A stretch of DNA of 64,000 nt. Origin: Sphaerotilus uruguayifluvii (GTDB lineage Bacteria > Pseudomonadota > Gammaproteobacteria > Burkholderiales > Burkholderiaceae_C). The notes beneath the pieces were generated by a model, which saw nothing but the letters and a program-made list of their open reading frames with translations, did not search any database and was not told where the DNA came from. This document shows, piece by piece, positions 19,035 to 27,280 of the stretch. Within the stretch, counting starts at the first letter, position 1; every line of letters starts with the position of its first letter. The position numbers were made by a program, and so were the translations under genes. Location: contig NZ_JABSNM010000025.1 of assembly GCF_013294065.1 (NCBI RefSeq), positions 1 to 64,000 on the forward strand, read 5' to 3'.

Positions 19035-20927
19035 ATGCCGAACTACGCCGATTTCCACCGCCGCTCGATCGAGGATCGCGATGCCTTCTGGGGCGAGCAG
19101 GCCCAGCTGATCGACTGGCACAAGCCCTATGACCAGGTCTGCGACTACTCGAACCCGCCGTTCGCGAAGTGGTTCCCGGGCGGCCTGACGAACCTGTGCC
19201 ACAACGCGGTCGACCGTCACCTGACGGACCGCGCCGACCAGAACGCGCTGATCTTCGTCTCGACCGAGACGAACACCGAGAAGGCCTACAGCTTCGCCGA
19301 GCTGCACGCGGAAGTGAACCGCATGGCCGCGATCTACCAGTCGCTCGGCGTCAAGAAGGGCGACCGCGTGCTGATCTACATGCCGATGATCGCCGAGGCC
19401 TGCTTCGCGATGCTGGCGTGCGTGCGCATCGGCGCGATCCACTCGGTGGTGTTCGGCGGCTTCGCCAGCCACTCGCTGGCCAGCCGCATTGACGACGCGC
19501 AGCCGACCGTCATCGTCAGCGCCGACGCCGGCATGCGCGGCGGCAAGTCGGTGCCGTACAAGCACCTGCTCGACGAGGCGATCAACCTCTCCGCCCACAA
19601 GCCCGCCAAGGTGCTGATGGTCAACCGCGGCCTGGCCGACTTCGCCCGGGTCGAGGGCCGCGACGTCGACTACGCGACGCTGCGCGAGCAGAACCTGGAC
19701 GCGGCCGTGCCCTGCGAGTGGGTCGAGTCCACCCACCCGAGCTACATCCTGTACACCTCCGGCACCACCGGCAAGCCCAAGGGCGTGCAGCGCGACACCG
19801 CCGGCTACACCGTCGCGCTGGCCGCGTCGATGAAGCACATCTACATGGGCAACCCGGGCGAGACCTACTTCTCGACCTCGGACATCGGCTGGGTCGTCGG
19901 CCACAGCTACATCATCTACGGCCCGCTGATCAACGGCATGGCCACGATCATGTACGAGGGCCTGCCGATCCGCCCGGACGCCGGCATCTGGTGGAGCCTG
20001 GTCGAGAAGTACAAGGTCACCGTGATGTTCTCGGCCCCGACCGCCGCGCGCGTGCTCAAGAAGCAGGATCCGGCCTTCCTGACCAAGTACGACCTCTCGT
20101 CCCTGAAGGCGCTGTTCCTGGCCGGCGAGCCGCTCGACGAGCCGACCGCCACCTGGATCGGCGGCGCGCTGAACAAGCCCATCATCGACAACTACTGGCA
20201 GACCGAGACCGGCTGGCCGATCATGGCCATCTGCAACGGCGTCGAACCGGCGCCGACCAAGTTCGGCTCGCCGGGCAAGGCGGTCTACGGCTACGACGTG
20301 AAGCTGATCGACGAGACCACCGGCGAGGAGATCACCGAGGCCAACAAGAAGGGTGTCATTGCCGTCGAAGGCCCGCTGCCTCCGGGCTGCCTGCAGACCG
20401 TCTGGGGCGACGACAAGCGCTACGTCAGCACCTACTGGTCGAGCATCCACAACAAGGTCATGTATTCGACCTTCGACTGGGGCGTGAAGGACGAGGACGG
20501 CTACTTCTTCATCCTCGGCCGCACCGACGACGTGATCAACGTCGCCGGCCACCGCCTGGGCACCCGCGAGATCGAGGAGAGCATCTCCAGCCACCCGAAC
20601 GTCGCCGAAGTGGCGGTGGTGGGCGTGGCCGATCAGCTCAAGGGCCAGGTCGCGGTCGCGTTCGCGGTGCTGAAGGACCCGAGCAAGGTCGCCGGTCCGG
20701 ACGACGCCAAGGCGCTGGAGGCCGAGATCATGAAGGTGGTCGACGGCCAGCTCGGCGCGGTGGCGCGGCCGGCCTCGGTGCGCTTCGTCTCGGTGCTGCC
20801 CAAGACCCGTTCGGGCAAGGTGCTGCGCCGCGCCATCCAGGCGGTCTGCGAAGGCCGCGACGCCGGCGACCTGACGACGATGGAAGACCCGGCCGCGCTC
20901 ATGCAGATCAAGGATCTGGTGGCCTGA
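19035..20927 (+). CDS. prpE: Propionyl-CoA synthetase (acyl-CoA ligase)
   Basis: This 630-residue ANL-superfamily ligase activates propionate to propionyl-CoA through an acyl-AMP intermediate. It has the N-terminal ACS cap (YADFHRRSIEDRDAFW), the P-loop YTSGTTGKPKGVQRD (about residues 240-255), the adenylation motif YWQTETGWP, and the C-terminal lysine motif LPKTRSGKVLRR (about 595) that is the usual regulatory acetylation site. The PrpE-type segments DTAGYTVAL and TSDIGWVVGHSYI favour propionate over acetate. An in-frame ATG at 18984 exists; the start at 19035 follows AAGGAGA and fits the family. It stands alone but shares an upstream motif with mcm. Confidence 0.93.
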   Translation: MPNYADFHRRSIEDRDAFWGEQAQLIDWHKPYDQVCDYSNPPFAKWFPGGLTNLCHNAVDRHLTDRADQNALIFVSTETNTEKAYSFAELHAEVNRMAAIYQSLGVKKGDRVLIYMPMIAEACFAMLACVRIGAIHSVVFGGFASHSLASRIDDAQPTVIVSADAGMRGGKSVPYKHLLDEAINLSAHKPAKVLMVNRGLADFARVEGRDVDYATLREQNLDAAVPCEWVESTHPSYILYTSGTTGKPKGVQRDTAGYTVALAASMKHIYMGNPGETYFSTSDIGWVVGHSYIIYGPLINGMATIMYEGLPIRPDAGIWWSLVEKYKVTVMFSAPTAARVLKKQDPAFLTKYDLSSLKALFLAGEPLDEPTATWIGGALNKPIIDNYWQTETGWPIMAICNGVEPAPTKFGSPGKAVYGYDVKLIDETTGEEITEANKKGVIAVEGPLPPGCLQTVWGDDKRYVSTYWSSIHNKVMYSTFDWGVKDEDGYFFILGRTDDVINVAGHRLGTREIEESISSHPNVAEVAVVGVADQLKGQVAVAFAVLKDPSKVAGPDDAKALEAEIMKVVDGQLGAVARPASVRFVSVLPKTRSGKVLRRAIQAVCEGRDAGDLTTMEDPAALMQIKDLVA

Positions 20928-20978
20928 GGCACGAGTCCCGCTCGCCCGTCCCCAGGCCGGCACCCCGGCCTGCCCGCC

Positions 20979-21006
20979 AAGGCCCCGTGTCCCACGGGGC
21001 CTTTTT
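20979..21006 (+). terminator. Intrinsic terminator after prpE
   Basis: GGCCCCGTG and CACGGGGCC form a 9-bp GC stem with a 3-base loop, followed by TTTTT. It lies 50 bp after the prpE stop. The rest of the 243-bp gap shows no gene; it contains the inverted repeat GTTCA/TGAAC (21074-21093) and is relatively AT-rich near 21090-21140. Confidence 0.88.
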
Positions 21007-21170
21007 CATGCGTGCGTCGGCGCGGCCGGTCTCATGCATGCCGCGTGCCGCGTCGTCGGGGCCTTCATCCTGCGTTCAGGAAGAACAGTGAACTTCGTCA
21101 CAACTGATTACATAATCGACGGCAGATCTCATCACATCTTCAGGGACCCGTCGCAGGGCGGAGCTGTTCA

Positions 21171-21683
21171 ATGCCGCGCATCCACATCATCGCCGGCCCG
21201 CCGGGAGCGGGCAAGACGACCTTCGCGAAGGAGTACCTGCCCCAGGAAGCCGCCTGCCGCAATTTCGTCGATGCCGACCTGATCGCCGAGGGCCTGTCGC
21301 CGTTCGCGCCGGAGCGCATGACGATGCGGGCGCACAAGCTGATGCAGATCACGATGGGCGATCTGCTGCGCATGCGCGAGACCTTCGGCTTCGAGACGAC
21401 ACTGCGCAGCCGCGAGATGGCCAGCCAGATCCCGGAGTGGCGTCACCAGGGCTATGTGGTTCAGCTGGTCTTCCTGTCGCTGGCCAGCCCGGAGCTGGCG
21501 GTGCAGCGCGTCGGCGAGCGGGTCCGCCAGGGCGGGCACCGGGTGCCGCCGGACGCGGTGCGCCGGCGATTCGAGGCCGGACTGGCCAACTTCCATGGCA
21601 TCTACAAGGACCTGGTGGACCTGTGGGTGCATTTCGACAACTCGGGGCCGGCCCCGAAGCTGGTGGACTGGAGCGGCGCATGA
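21171..21683 (+). CDS. Zeta-toxin-like P-loop kinase
   Basis: This 170-residue protein has Walker A GPPGAGKTTFAKEYLP at about residues 8-23, then the zeta-type segment RNFVDADLIAEGLSPF, a FGFETTLRSREM strand like the substrate-binding region of zeta/UMP kinases, and RVRQGGHRVPPDAVRRRFEAG. The sequence places it with the zeta toxin/AAA_33 group, whose toxins phosphorylate UDP-activated amino sugars. The expected epsilon-type antitoxin is not upstream; a 92-residue gene overlaps its end instead. A housekeeping kinase role is also possible. The upstream gap is AT-richer than the flanks, consistent with acquisition. Confidence 0.8.
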   Translation: MPRIHIIAGPPGAGKTTFAKEYLPQEAACRNFVDADLIAEGLSPFAPERMTMRAHKLMQITMGDLLRMRETFGFETTLRSREMASQIPEWRHQGYVVQLVFLSLASPELAVQRVGERVRQGGHRVPPDAVRRRFEAGLANFHGIYKDLVDLWVHFDNSGPAPKLVDWSGA

Positions 21684-21958
21684 GCATCTTCTTCGGCAAG
21701 GACCGCCCGGGACGGGGCGAGTCGCGCAGCGTGGGCGACTATGTCGCGCCCGAGATCCTCGGCGCCTTCTCGGCGCTGAAGCGCTCGTCCGAGATCGCGC
21801 GCCAGATCGCCTTCCTGACCGGCACCGACGTGATCCTGATGCGCGACGAGCGCGTCGTGCGCGAGGCGGGCTCGGAGAGCGTCGAGCCGGCGCGCGAGCG
21901 CGGCCGTCCGGGCCCGGTCGCCGGCAATGTGCGACCGCTGAACCGGCCGGTGCGCTGA
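21680..21958 (+). CDS. Small protein overlapping the zeta-like kinase, possible partner
   Basis: This 92-residue protein starts inside the stop codon of the kinase gene (ATGA), so it is translationally coupled. It begins SIFFGKDRPGRGESRSVGDY, has a helical middle (EILGAFSALKRSSEIARQIAFLTGTDVILMRD), and ends in an Arg/Pro-rich tail. No family is recognised. Position and size suggest an antitoxin or accessory subunit, but the order (after the kinase) is the reverse of classical epsilon-zeta systems. Confidence 0.6.
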   Translation: MSIFFGKDRPGRGESRSVGDYVAPEILGAFSALKRSSEIARQIAFLTGTDVILMRDERVVREAGSESVEPARERGRPGPVAGNVRPLNRPVR

Positions 21959-21982
21959 GCCGGACCGGCGCGGCCGGACGCG

Positions 21983-22906
21983 TCAGCCGCGCGGCAGCGC
22001 GCCGAGCAGGCAGGCCACCTGCTGCGCGATCGGTGCGGGCACCGGCTGCGTGCCGGCCAGCACCTCGCGCAGGTGCGCGGCGGTGGTGGCGGCATCGATG
22101 CCGGCGGGCAGCACCGGCAGCTCGACCAGCACGCCGTCCTGAGGCGCCAGCGAGGCCTCGGCGTCGATCCGGCCGTCGCGGAAGACCTGCATGCGCGGCT
22201 GGCGGCGCGCATCGGCCACCGGCTCGCCTTCGGTGCCGCGCATCAGCACCGCGCAGGCCTGGCTGTCGCCCAGGTACTGCGTCAGGCTCACGGCGTATTC
22301 CGGGTGGGTGTGGTTCACCACCCGCAGCGCGCCGGGCAGCGCGGGCAGGATCTTCGCGACGGTGTGGCCGCTGTTGCGCAGGCCCAGCACCGGCCGGATC
22401 GCCAGCAGGCTGGCCAGCGGCCGGTTCAGCGTCTCGATCGCGACGAAGGCCGGCTGGCCGGCAGCCCAGCGCGCCGCCACCGTGGCGGCGTCGGGGCAGG
22501 GCGGCAGGCCCAGCTCGGTGAAGATCGCCGCGCTGGTGATGCGCCCGGTCGGGTCGCTGACCGCGCCGTGCACCAGCACCGGCACGCCCTCGCGGGCGAG
22601 CAGCAGCGCCAGCAGCGGCGTCAGGTTGGGCAGGCGGCGCGCGCCGTTGTAGGACGGCAGCAGCACCGCCGGCCGGCCTGGATCGGGCAGCGCCAGCGTG
22701 TGCGCCATCGTCGCGTCGACGAAGCCGGCGAGCTCCTCGGGCGTCTCGCCCTTGATGCGCATGGCCAGCGCGAAGCCGCCGAGCTCGAGGTCGGTGACGC
22801 GGCCGTCCAGGATGCGCGACATCAGGTCGCAGGCCTGCTCGCGGCTCAGCGAGCGGGCGCCGTCCTTGCCGCGGCCGATTTCCTTCAGGTAGGGGGCGAT
22901 GCTCAT
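21983..22906 (-). CDS. ybiB: YbiB-type glycosyl transferase-fold DNA-binding protein
   Basis: This 307-residue protein is related to anthranilate phosphoribosyltransferase (TrpD2/YbiB). The N-terminal helical domain (ILDGRVTDLELGGFALAMRIKGETPEE) is typical, and the core has YNGARRLPNLTPLLALLLAREGVPVLVHG in place of a standard glycine-rich PRPP loop, then GLRNSGHTVAKIL. YbiB binds nucleic acid and is linked to the SOS response in E. coli; no synthase activity is expected. It starts 21 bp after nasA ends and probably ends the nas transcript. Confidence 0.85.
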   Translation of the reverse strand: MSIAPYLKEIGRGKDGARSLSREQACDLMSRILDGRVTDLELGGFALAMRIKGETPEELAGFVDATMAHTLALPDPGRPAVLLPSYNGARRLPNLTPLLALLLAREGVPVLVHGAVSDPTGRITSAAIFTELGLPPCPDAATVAARWAAGQPAFVAIETLNRPLASLLAIRPVLGLRNSGHTVAKILPALPGALRVVNHTHPEYAVSLTQYLGDSQACAVLMRGTEGEPVADARRQPRMQVFRDGRIDAEASLAPQDGVLVELPVLPAGIDAATTAAHLREVLAGTQPVPAPIAQQVACLLGALPRG

Positions 22907-22926
22907 GGGCCGGATTGTGACCCGGC

Positions 22927-25755
22927 TCAGCCGGCCACCGGCACCAGCGGGATCGAGGCCTTCACCAGACCGCGCAGCACCGGCAGGCAGGAGCCGCAGT
23001 TGGTGCCGCATTTCAGCGCGCCCTGCAGCTGCGCCAGCCGCTCGTCGTCGCTGCCGTGGCAGCGCCCGAGCTGATCGACGATCTGCGGCTCGGTGACGTC
23101 GAAGCAGGTGCAGACCTGGCGGCCCCGGTCGGCGATCGCCACCGGCGGCGTCGCGCCCGGCGCCAGCAGCAGCCGGCCGAAGGCCTGCGCCGGGCGCTCG
23201 TCCTGCACCAGCGTGCGGATCCACGACTCGGCGCGGGTGTCGCCGGCCAGCAGCACGCCGCGCAGCACCCGCTCCGTGCCCTCGGCACCGTCCAGGCGCA
23301 CCCGGCGGAACTGGCCCCGGGCGCGGTCCTCGTAGTGCATCGCGCCGCGGTCGCCCTCCAGGCCGAGCAGCGCGGCGATCTCGTCGATCAGCGCGGCCTC
23401 GACCGGTGCGCTCGCCGAGGCCCGCCAGATCAGGCCAGACAGGCCGCGGGCATGCGGCTCGCGGCCGAAGGGCAGCACCATCGCGTGGGCGAAGCGCGGC
23501 ATCAGCGCCCGCAGGCGCTCGCGCACCTGCAGCGCCTCGTCCTGCGCCAGCCAGGCCAGGCCGACCATGCGCCAGGGCAGGTCGGCCTTCGCGATCGAGA
23601 CCGCGCAGTGCTTGAGCTCGGGCTGCTTCGAGCCCGGGCAGAAGGTGGGCAGCGTCAGGCCGTTGACGCCCAGGCGCGGCGTGCCGTCGGCCGCGGTGCC
23701 GCCGAGCACCTCCTCGCCCCAGTGCATCGGGATCGAGGCCTGGCGCGGCGCGATGCCCTCGCTGGCCTGCGCGGCCAGCACCAGGCTGCCGCGGCGCGAG
23801 CGCACCTCGACCAGATCGCCGTCGGCCAGGCCCAGCGCGCCCAGGTCGGCGGCGTTCATCTCGACCACCGGCTCGGGCACATGGCCGAACAGGCGGCCGA
23901 GCGTGCCGGTGCGGCTCATGCCGTGCCACTGGTCGCGCAGCCGGCCGCTGACCAGCCCGAACGGGTACGGCGCGTCGACCGGCTCGGCCACCGGGCGGAA
24001 GGCCGCCGCGGCGAAGCGGGCGCGGCCGTCCGCGGTCGGGAAGACGCCGTCCTCGTACAGCCGGGTGCGGCCGGCGAGGGCGCCCTCGGGCATCGGCCAC
24101 TGCTGCGGGCCGTGCTGCTCGAGGTGGGTCCAGCTCAGGCCGGTGATGTCCAGGTCGCGGCCGCGGGTGCTCTCGCGGTGCTCGTTCCAGATCGACTCGG
24201 CGTCCGCATAAGGGAAGAGCGTGGCCTGGCCGTGCAGGCGTTCGGGCAGCCGGTCTTCCAGGCGGCGGGCCACGTCGATGGCGATCTGCCAGTCGTGGCG
24301 GGCCTGGCCGGGGGCCGCCACCGCCGGGCGCACCCGGCTGATGCGGCGCTCGGAGTTGGTCACCGAGCCGATCTTCTCGCCCCAGGTGGTGGCCGGCAGC
24401 AGCAGGTCGGCGTGGGCGACGGTCGCGGTGGTGGCGAAGGCCTCCTGCACGATGACGAACTCGGCCCGCTCGAGCGCGCGGCGCACCATCGCCTGGTCGG
24501 GCATCGACTGCGCCGGGTTGGTGCAGGCGATCCACAGCAGGCGGATCTCGCCGTCGGCGGCCGCCTCGAACATCTCGACCGCGCTGCGCCCCGGCGTGGC
24601 CGGCACGTCGGGCAGGCCCCAGAGCGCGGCGACCTCGGCGCGGTGCGCCGGATCGGCCAGGTCGCGGTGGGCGCTGAGCAGGTTGGACAGGCCGCCGACC
24701 TCGCGTCCGCCCATCGCGTTGGGCTGGCCGGTCAGCGAGAAGGGGCCGGCGCCTTCGCGGCCGATCTGGCCGGTGGCCAGGTGCAGGTTGATCAGCGCGG
24801 CGTTCTTGTCGGTGCCGGCGGCGCTCTGGTTCAGGCCCTGGCAGTACAGCGACAGCGTCGCGCCGCCCGGCCGGTCGGCCTGCGCGAACCAGCGCGCGGC
24901 CTGGATCAGGTCGGCCTCGGCGATGCCGCAGACCTCGGCGGCGCGCGCCGGCGTCCAGCCGCTCACCGTCTCGCGCAGCGCCTCGAAGCCGGTGGTGTGC
25001 GCGCCGATGTAGCGCGCGTCCGTGAGGCCCTCGGCCAGCATGACGTGCAGCATGCCGTGGTAGAGCGCCACATCGGTGCCGGGGTGGATCTGCAGGAACA
25101 GGTCGGCGGTCTCGGCCGTCTCGGTGCGGCGCACGTCGACGACGATCCAGCGCTGGCCGGGGCGCGCGGCGCGGGCGTCCTCCAGCCGGCGGAACAGGAT
25201 CGGGTGCGCCCAGGCGGTGTTGCTGCCGCTGATGAAGACGGTGTCGGCGTGCGCGAAGTCCTCGTAGCTGCACGGCGGCGCGTCGGCGCCGAGCGTCTTC
25301 TTGTAGCCGGCCACCGCGCTGGACATGCACAGCCGCGAGTTGGTGTCGACGTTGTTGGTGCCGAGCAGTCCCTTGGCGAGCTTGTTGAAGACGTAGTAGT
25401 CCTCGGTCAGCAGCTGGCCCGACAGGTAGAAGCCGACCGCGTCGGGGCCGTGGCGCTCGACGACGTCGGCGATGCGGCCGGCCGCGGTGTCGAGCGCGCG
25501 GGTCCAGTCGATCGGCTGCGGGGTGGCGCCGCGCTGCAGCCGCAGCATCGGCTGCAGCAGCCGGCTGCCGCGCGTGACCGGCTCGGCGGCGGTCAGGTGC
25601 AGCGTGCTGCCCTTGGTGCACAGCCGGCCGAAGTTGGCCGGATGCTCGGGGTCGCCGCGCACGCCGGTGATCTGCGTGCCATCGGACTCGATGATCACGC
25701 CGCAGCCGACGCCGCAGTAGGGACAGGTGGAACGGGTCTGCTGGGTCTGCGTCAT
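22927..25755 (-). CDS. nasA: Assimilatory nitrate reductase, molybdopterin catalytic subunit
   Basis: This 942-residue protein begins with the [4Fe-4S] Cys motif CPYCGVGCGV (about residues 11-20), followed by CTKG completing the cluster site, then the molybdopterin oxidoreductase and dinucleotide-binding domains (about 60-700). The C-terminus carries a BFD-like [2Fe-2S] domain (VCTCFDVTEPQI, then GTNCGSCLP), as in NasA of several proteobacteria. It reduces cytoplasmic nitrate to nitrite. Electrons probably come from the flavoprotein encoded just upstream (92 bp). An overlapping open frame continues upstream past this start but is not coding. Confidence 0.93.
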   Translation of the reverse strand: MTQTQQTRSTCPYCGVGCGVIIESDGTQITGVRGDPEHPANFGRLCTKGSTLHLTAAEPVTRGSRLLQPMLRLQRGATPQPIDWTRALDTAAGRIADVVERHGPDAVGFYLSGQLLTEDYYVFNKLAKGLLGTNNVDTNSRLCMSSAVAGYKKTLGADAPPCSYEDFAHADTVFISGSNTAWAHPILFRRLEDARAARPGQRWIVVDVRRTETAETADLFLQIHPGTDVALYHGMLHVMLAEGLTDARYIGAHTTGFEALRETVSGWTPARAAEVCGIAEADLIQAARWFAQADRPGGATLSLYCQGLNQSAAGTDKNAALINLHLATGQIGREGAGPFSLTGQPNAMGGREVGGLSNLLSAHRDLADPAHRAEVAALWGLPDVPATPGRSAVEMFEAAADGEIRLLWIACTNPAQSMPDQAMVRRALERAEFVIVQEAFATTATVAHADLLLPATTWGEKIGSVTNSERRISRVRPAVAAPGQARHDWQIAIDVARRLEDRLPERLHGQATLFPYADAESIWNEHRESTRGRDLDITGLSWTHLEQHGPQQWPMPEGALAGRTRLYEDGVFPTADGRARFAAAAFRPVAEPVDAPYPFGLVSGRLRDQWHGMSRTGTLGRLFGHVPEPVVEMNAADLGALGLADGDLVEVRSRRGSLVLAAQASEGIAPRQASIPMHWGEEVLGGTAADGTPRLGVNGLTLPTFCPGSKQPELKHCAVSIAKADLPWRMVGLAWLAQDEALQVRERLRALMPRFAHAMVLPFGREPHARGLSGLIWRASASAPVEAALIDEIAALLGLEGDRGAMHYEDRARGQFRRVRLDGAEGTERVLRGVLLAGDTRAESWIRTLVQDERPAQAFGRLLLAPGATPPVAIADRGRQVCTCFDVTEPQIVDQLGRCHGSDDERLAQLQGALKCGTNCGSCLPVLRGLVKASIPLVPVAG

Positions 25756-25847
25756 GGCAGTCCTTCGGTGGGTCTTCCTGCGTCCGGCGGGAGCACAGGG
25801 GGCGGGGTCGTTCGGATCGGTTGGAGCGTTCGGGGCGGGCGGTGCGC

Positions 25848-27194
25848 TCAGGCGGCCAGCAGCGTGTCGGCGGGCGCAGGCCGCGGCGCCGCGGCACGCG
25901 CCGTCGCTTCGGCCGCCTCTGCCGCCTCTGCCGCCTCTGCCGCTTCGGCCAGGGCGCGGCCGAACATCAGCAGCTCGCGCATCGCGCCGATCGGCCGGCC
26001 CTGGCGGATCAGGTCGAAGTACCAGCTGCCGTCCGCGGTGTCGCCGTACAGGCAGGCGCCAGCCAGACGGCCGTCGCGCAGCACCAGCTTGCGGTAGACG
26101 CCGGCGGCCGGGTCGGCCAGCACGATCTGCTCGCTGTCGCTGCCGCCCATGAAGTCGCCGGCGGAGAACAGGTCGATGCCGGTGACCTTCAGCCGGGTCG
26201 CGGTCTGGCTGCCGGTGTAGCGGCCGACGCCGGTCTGGCCGAGGTGGCCGGCAAGCACGCGGCCCTGTTCGTACAGCGGCGCCACCAGGCCGTAGGCGAT
26301 GCCGCGGTGGCTGGCGCATTCGCCCACCGCCCAGATGCGCGCGTCCGTCACGGTCTGCATCGTGTCGGTGACGCGGATGCCGCCGCGGCCGTCGTGGTCG
26401 CACAGCAGGCCGGCCTCGCGCGCCAGCGTGGTGCTGGGCCGGATGCCGGCCGCCATCACCACCAGGTCGGCCGGGATCTCGCGGCCGTCCTTCAGCCGCA
26501 GCGCGCGCACCCGGCCGGCCTGACCATCTTCGGCGTCGCCCAGCAGCGCCTCGGTCTGCGCCTGCAGCGCGAAGCGCAGGCCGCGCGCCTCCAGCGCCTG
26601 CTGCAGCAGCCGGCCGGCGGTCTCGTCGAGCTGGCGGTCGAGCAGCCAGGCGCCCAGATGCACCACGGTGACCTCCATGCCGCGCAGCTTCAGGCCGTTG
26701 GCGGCCTCCAGGCCGAGCAGGCCGCCGCCGACCACCACCGCATGGCGGCGGGTGCGCGCCGTCTCGATCATGGTCTCGGTGTCGGCGATGTCGCGGTAGG
26801 CGATGACGCCCTCGAGCCGGTGACCGGGCACCGGCGGGATGAAGGGCGTCGAGCCGGTGGCCAGGATCAGCCGGTCGTAGCCGGCGCTGACCGTCGTGCC
26901 GTCGGCGCGGACGGCGCGGACCTGGCGGCGTGCGCGGTCGATCGCGGTGACGGTGGCGCCGGCGTGCAGCGTGATGCCGTGCTCGGCGTACCACGACAGC
27001 GGGTTCAGCACGATCTGGTCGAGCGTCTGCTCGCCGGCCAGCACCGGGCTGAGCATGATGCGGTTGTAGTTCGGGTGCGGCTCGGCGCCGAACACCGTGA
27101 TGTCGTAGAGATCCGGCGAGATCTTCAGCAGCTCCTCGAGCGCGCGCACGCCGGCCATGCCGTTGCCGACCATCACGAGCTTCATCCTGGGCAT
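25848..27194 (-). CDS. NAD(P)H-dependent flavoprotein, NirB N-terminal-like, nitrate reductase electron-transfer subunit
   Basis: This 448-residue protein matches the FAD/NAD half of NirB: MKLVMVGNGMAGVRALEELL, the PHPNYNRIMLSPVLAGE segment, GGGLLGLEAANGLKLRG for NAD(P)H, and GIDLFSAGDFMGG. It ends just after RELLMFGRALAEA with an Ala/Glu repeat tail; the BFD and siroheme-[4Fe-4S] sulfite-reductase-like domains of full NirB are absent. This matches the separate small reductase subunit of Klebsiella-type assimilatory nitrate reductases. No nirB/nirD is present in the window. ATG 27194 is preferred over 27185 because AGGAG lies six bases before it. Confidence 0.85.
   Translation of the reverse strand: MPRMKLVMVGNGMAGVRALEELLKISPDLYDITVFGAEPHPNYNRIMLSPVLAGEQTLDQIVLNPLSWYAEHGITLHAGATVTAIDRARRQVRAVRADGTTVSAGYDRLILATGSTPFIPPVPGHRLEGVIAYRDIADTETMIETARTRRHAVVVGGGLLGLEAANGLKLRGMEVTVVHLGAWLLDRQLDETAGRLLQQALEARGLRFALQAQTEALLGDAEDGQAGRVRALRLKDGREIPADLVVMAAGIRPSTTLAREAGLLCDHDGRGGIRVTDTMQTVTDARIWAVGECASHRGIAYGLVAPLYEQGRVLAGHLGQTGVGRYTGSQTATRLKVTGIDLFSAGDFMGGSDSEQIVLADPAAGVYRKLVLRDGRLAGACLYGDTADGSWYFDLIRQGRPIGAMRELLMFGRALAEAAEAAEAAEAAEATARAAAPRPAPADTLLAA
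25912..25947. repeat. 9-bp tandem repeat at the 3' end of the flavoprotein gene
   Basis: The unit GCCGCCTCT occurs three times perfectly, followed by a degenerate fourth copy. On the coding strand it gives the Glu-Ala-Ala repeat in the C-terminal tail. Length variation here would change the tail without a frameshift. Confidence 0.85.
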
Positions 27195-27280
27195 TGCGGA
27201 CTCCTGGTGGCCGTCCCTCCATGAGGAAGGACGCAAAAATTCAGTGGAATGAGTCGTGTTCCCATCCACAATGCCGACGC

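Noticed and set aside
21074-21093. LexA-type SOS box before the zeta-like kinase.
   Set aside because: The repeat GTTCA/TGAAC lacks the CTGT-N8-ACAG core, so only an unnamed inverted repeat can be claimed.
22927-27222. Apparent 1431-residue nasA fused with its reductase.
   Set aside because: The reductase gene is in a different frame; the upstream part of this open frame gives a low-complexity Arg/Pro-rich sequence, so nasA starts at 25755.
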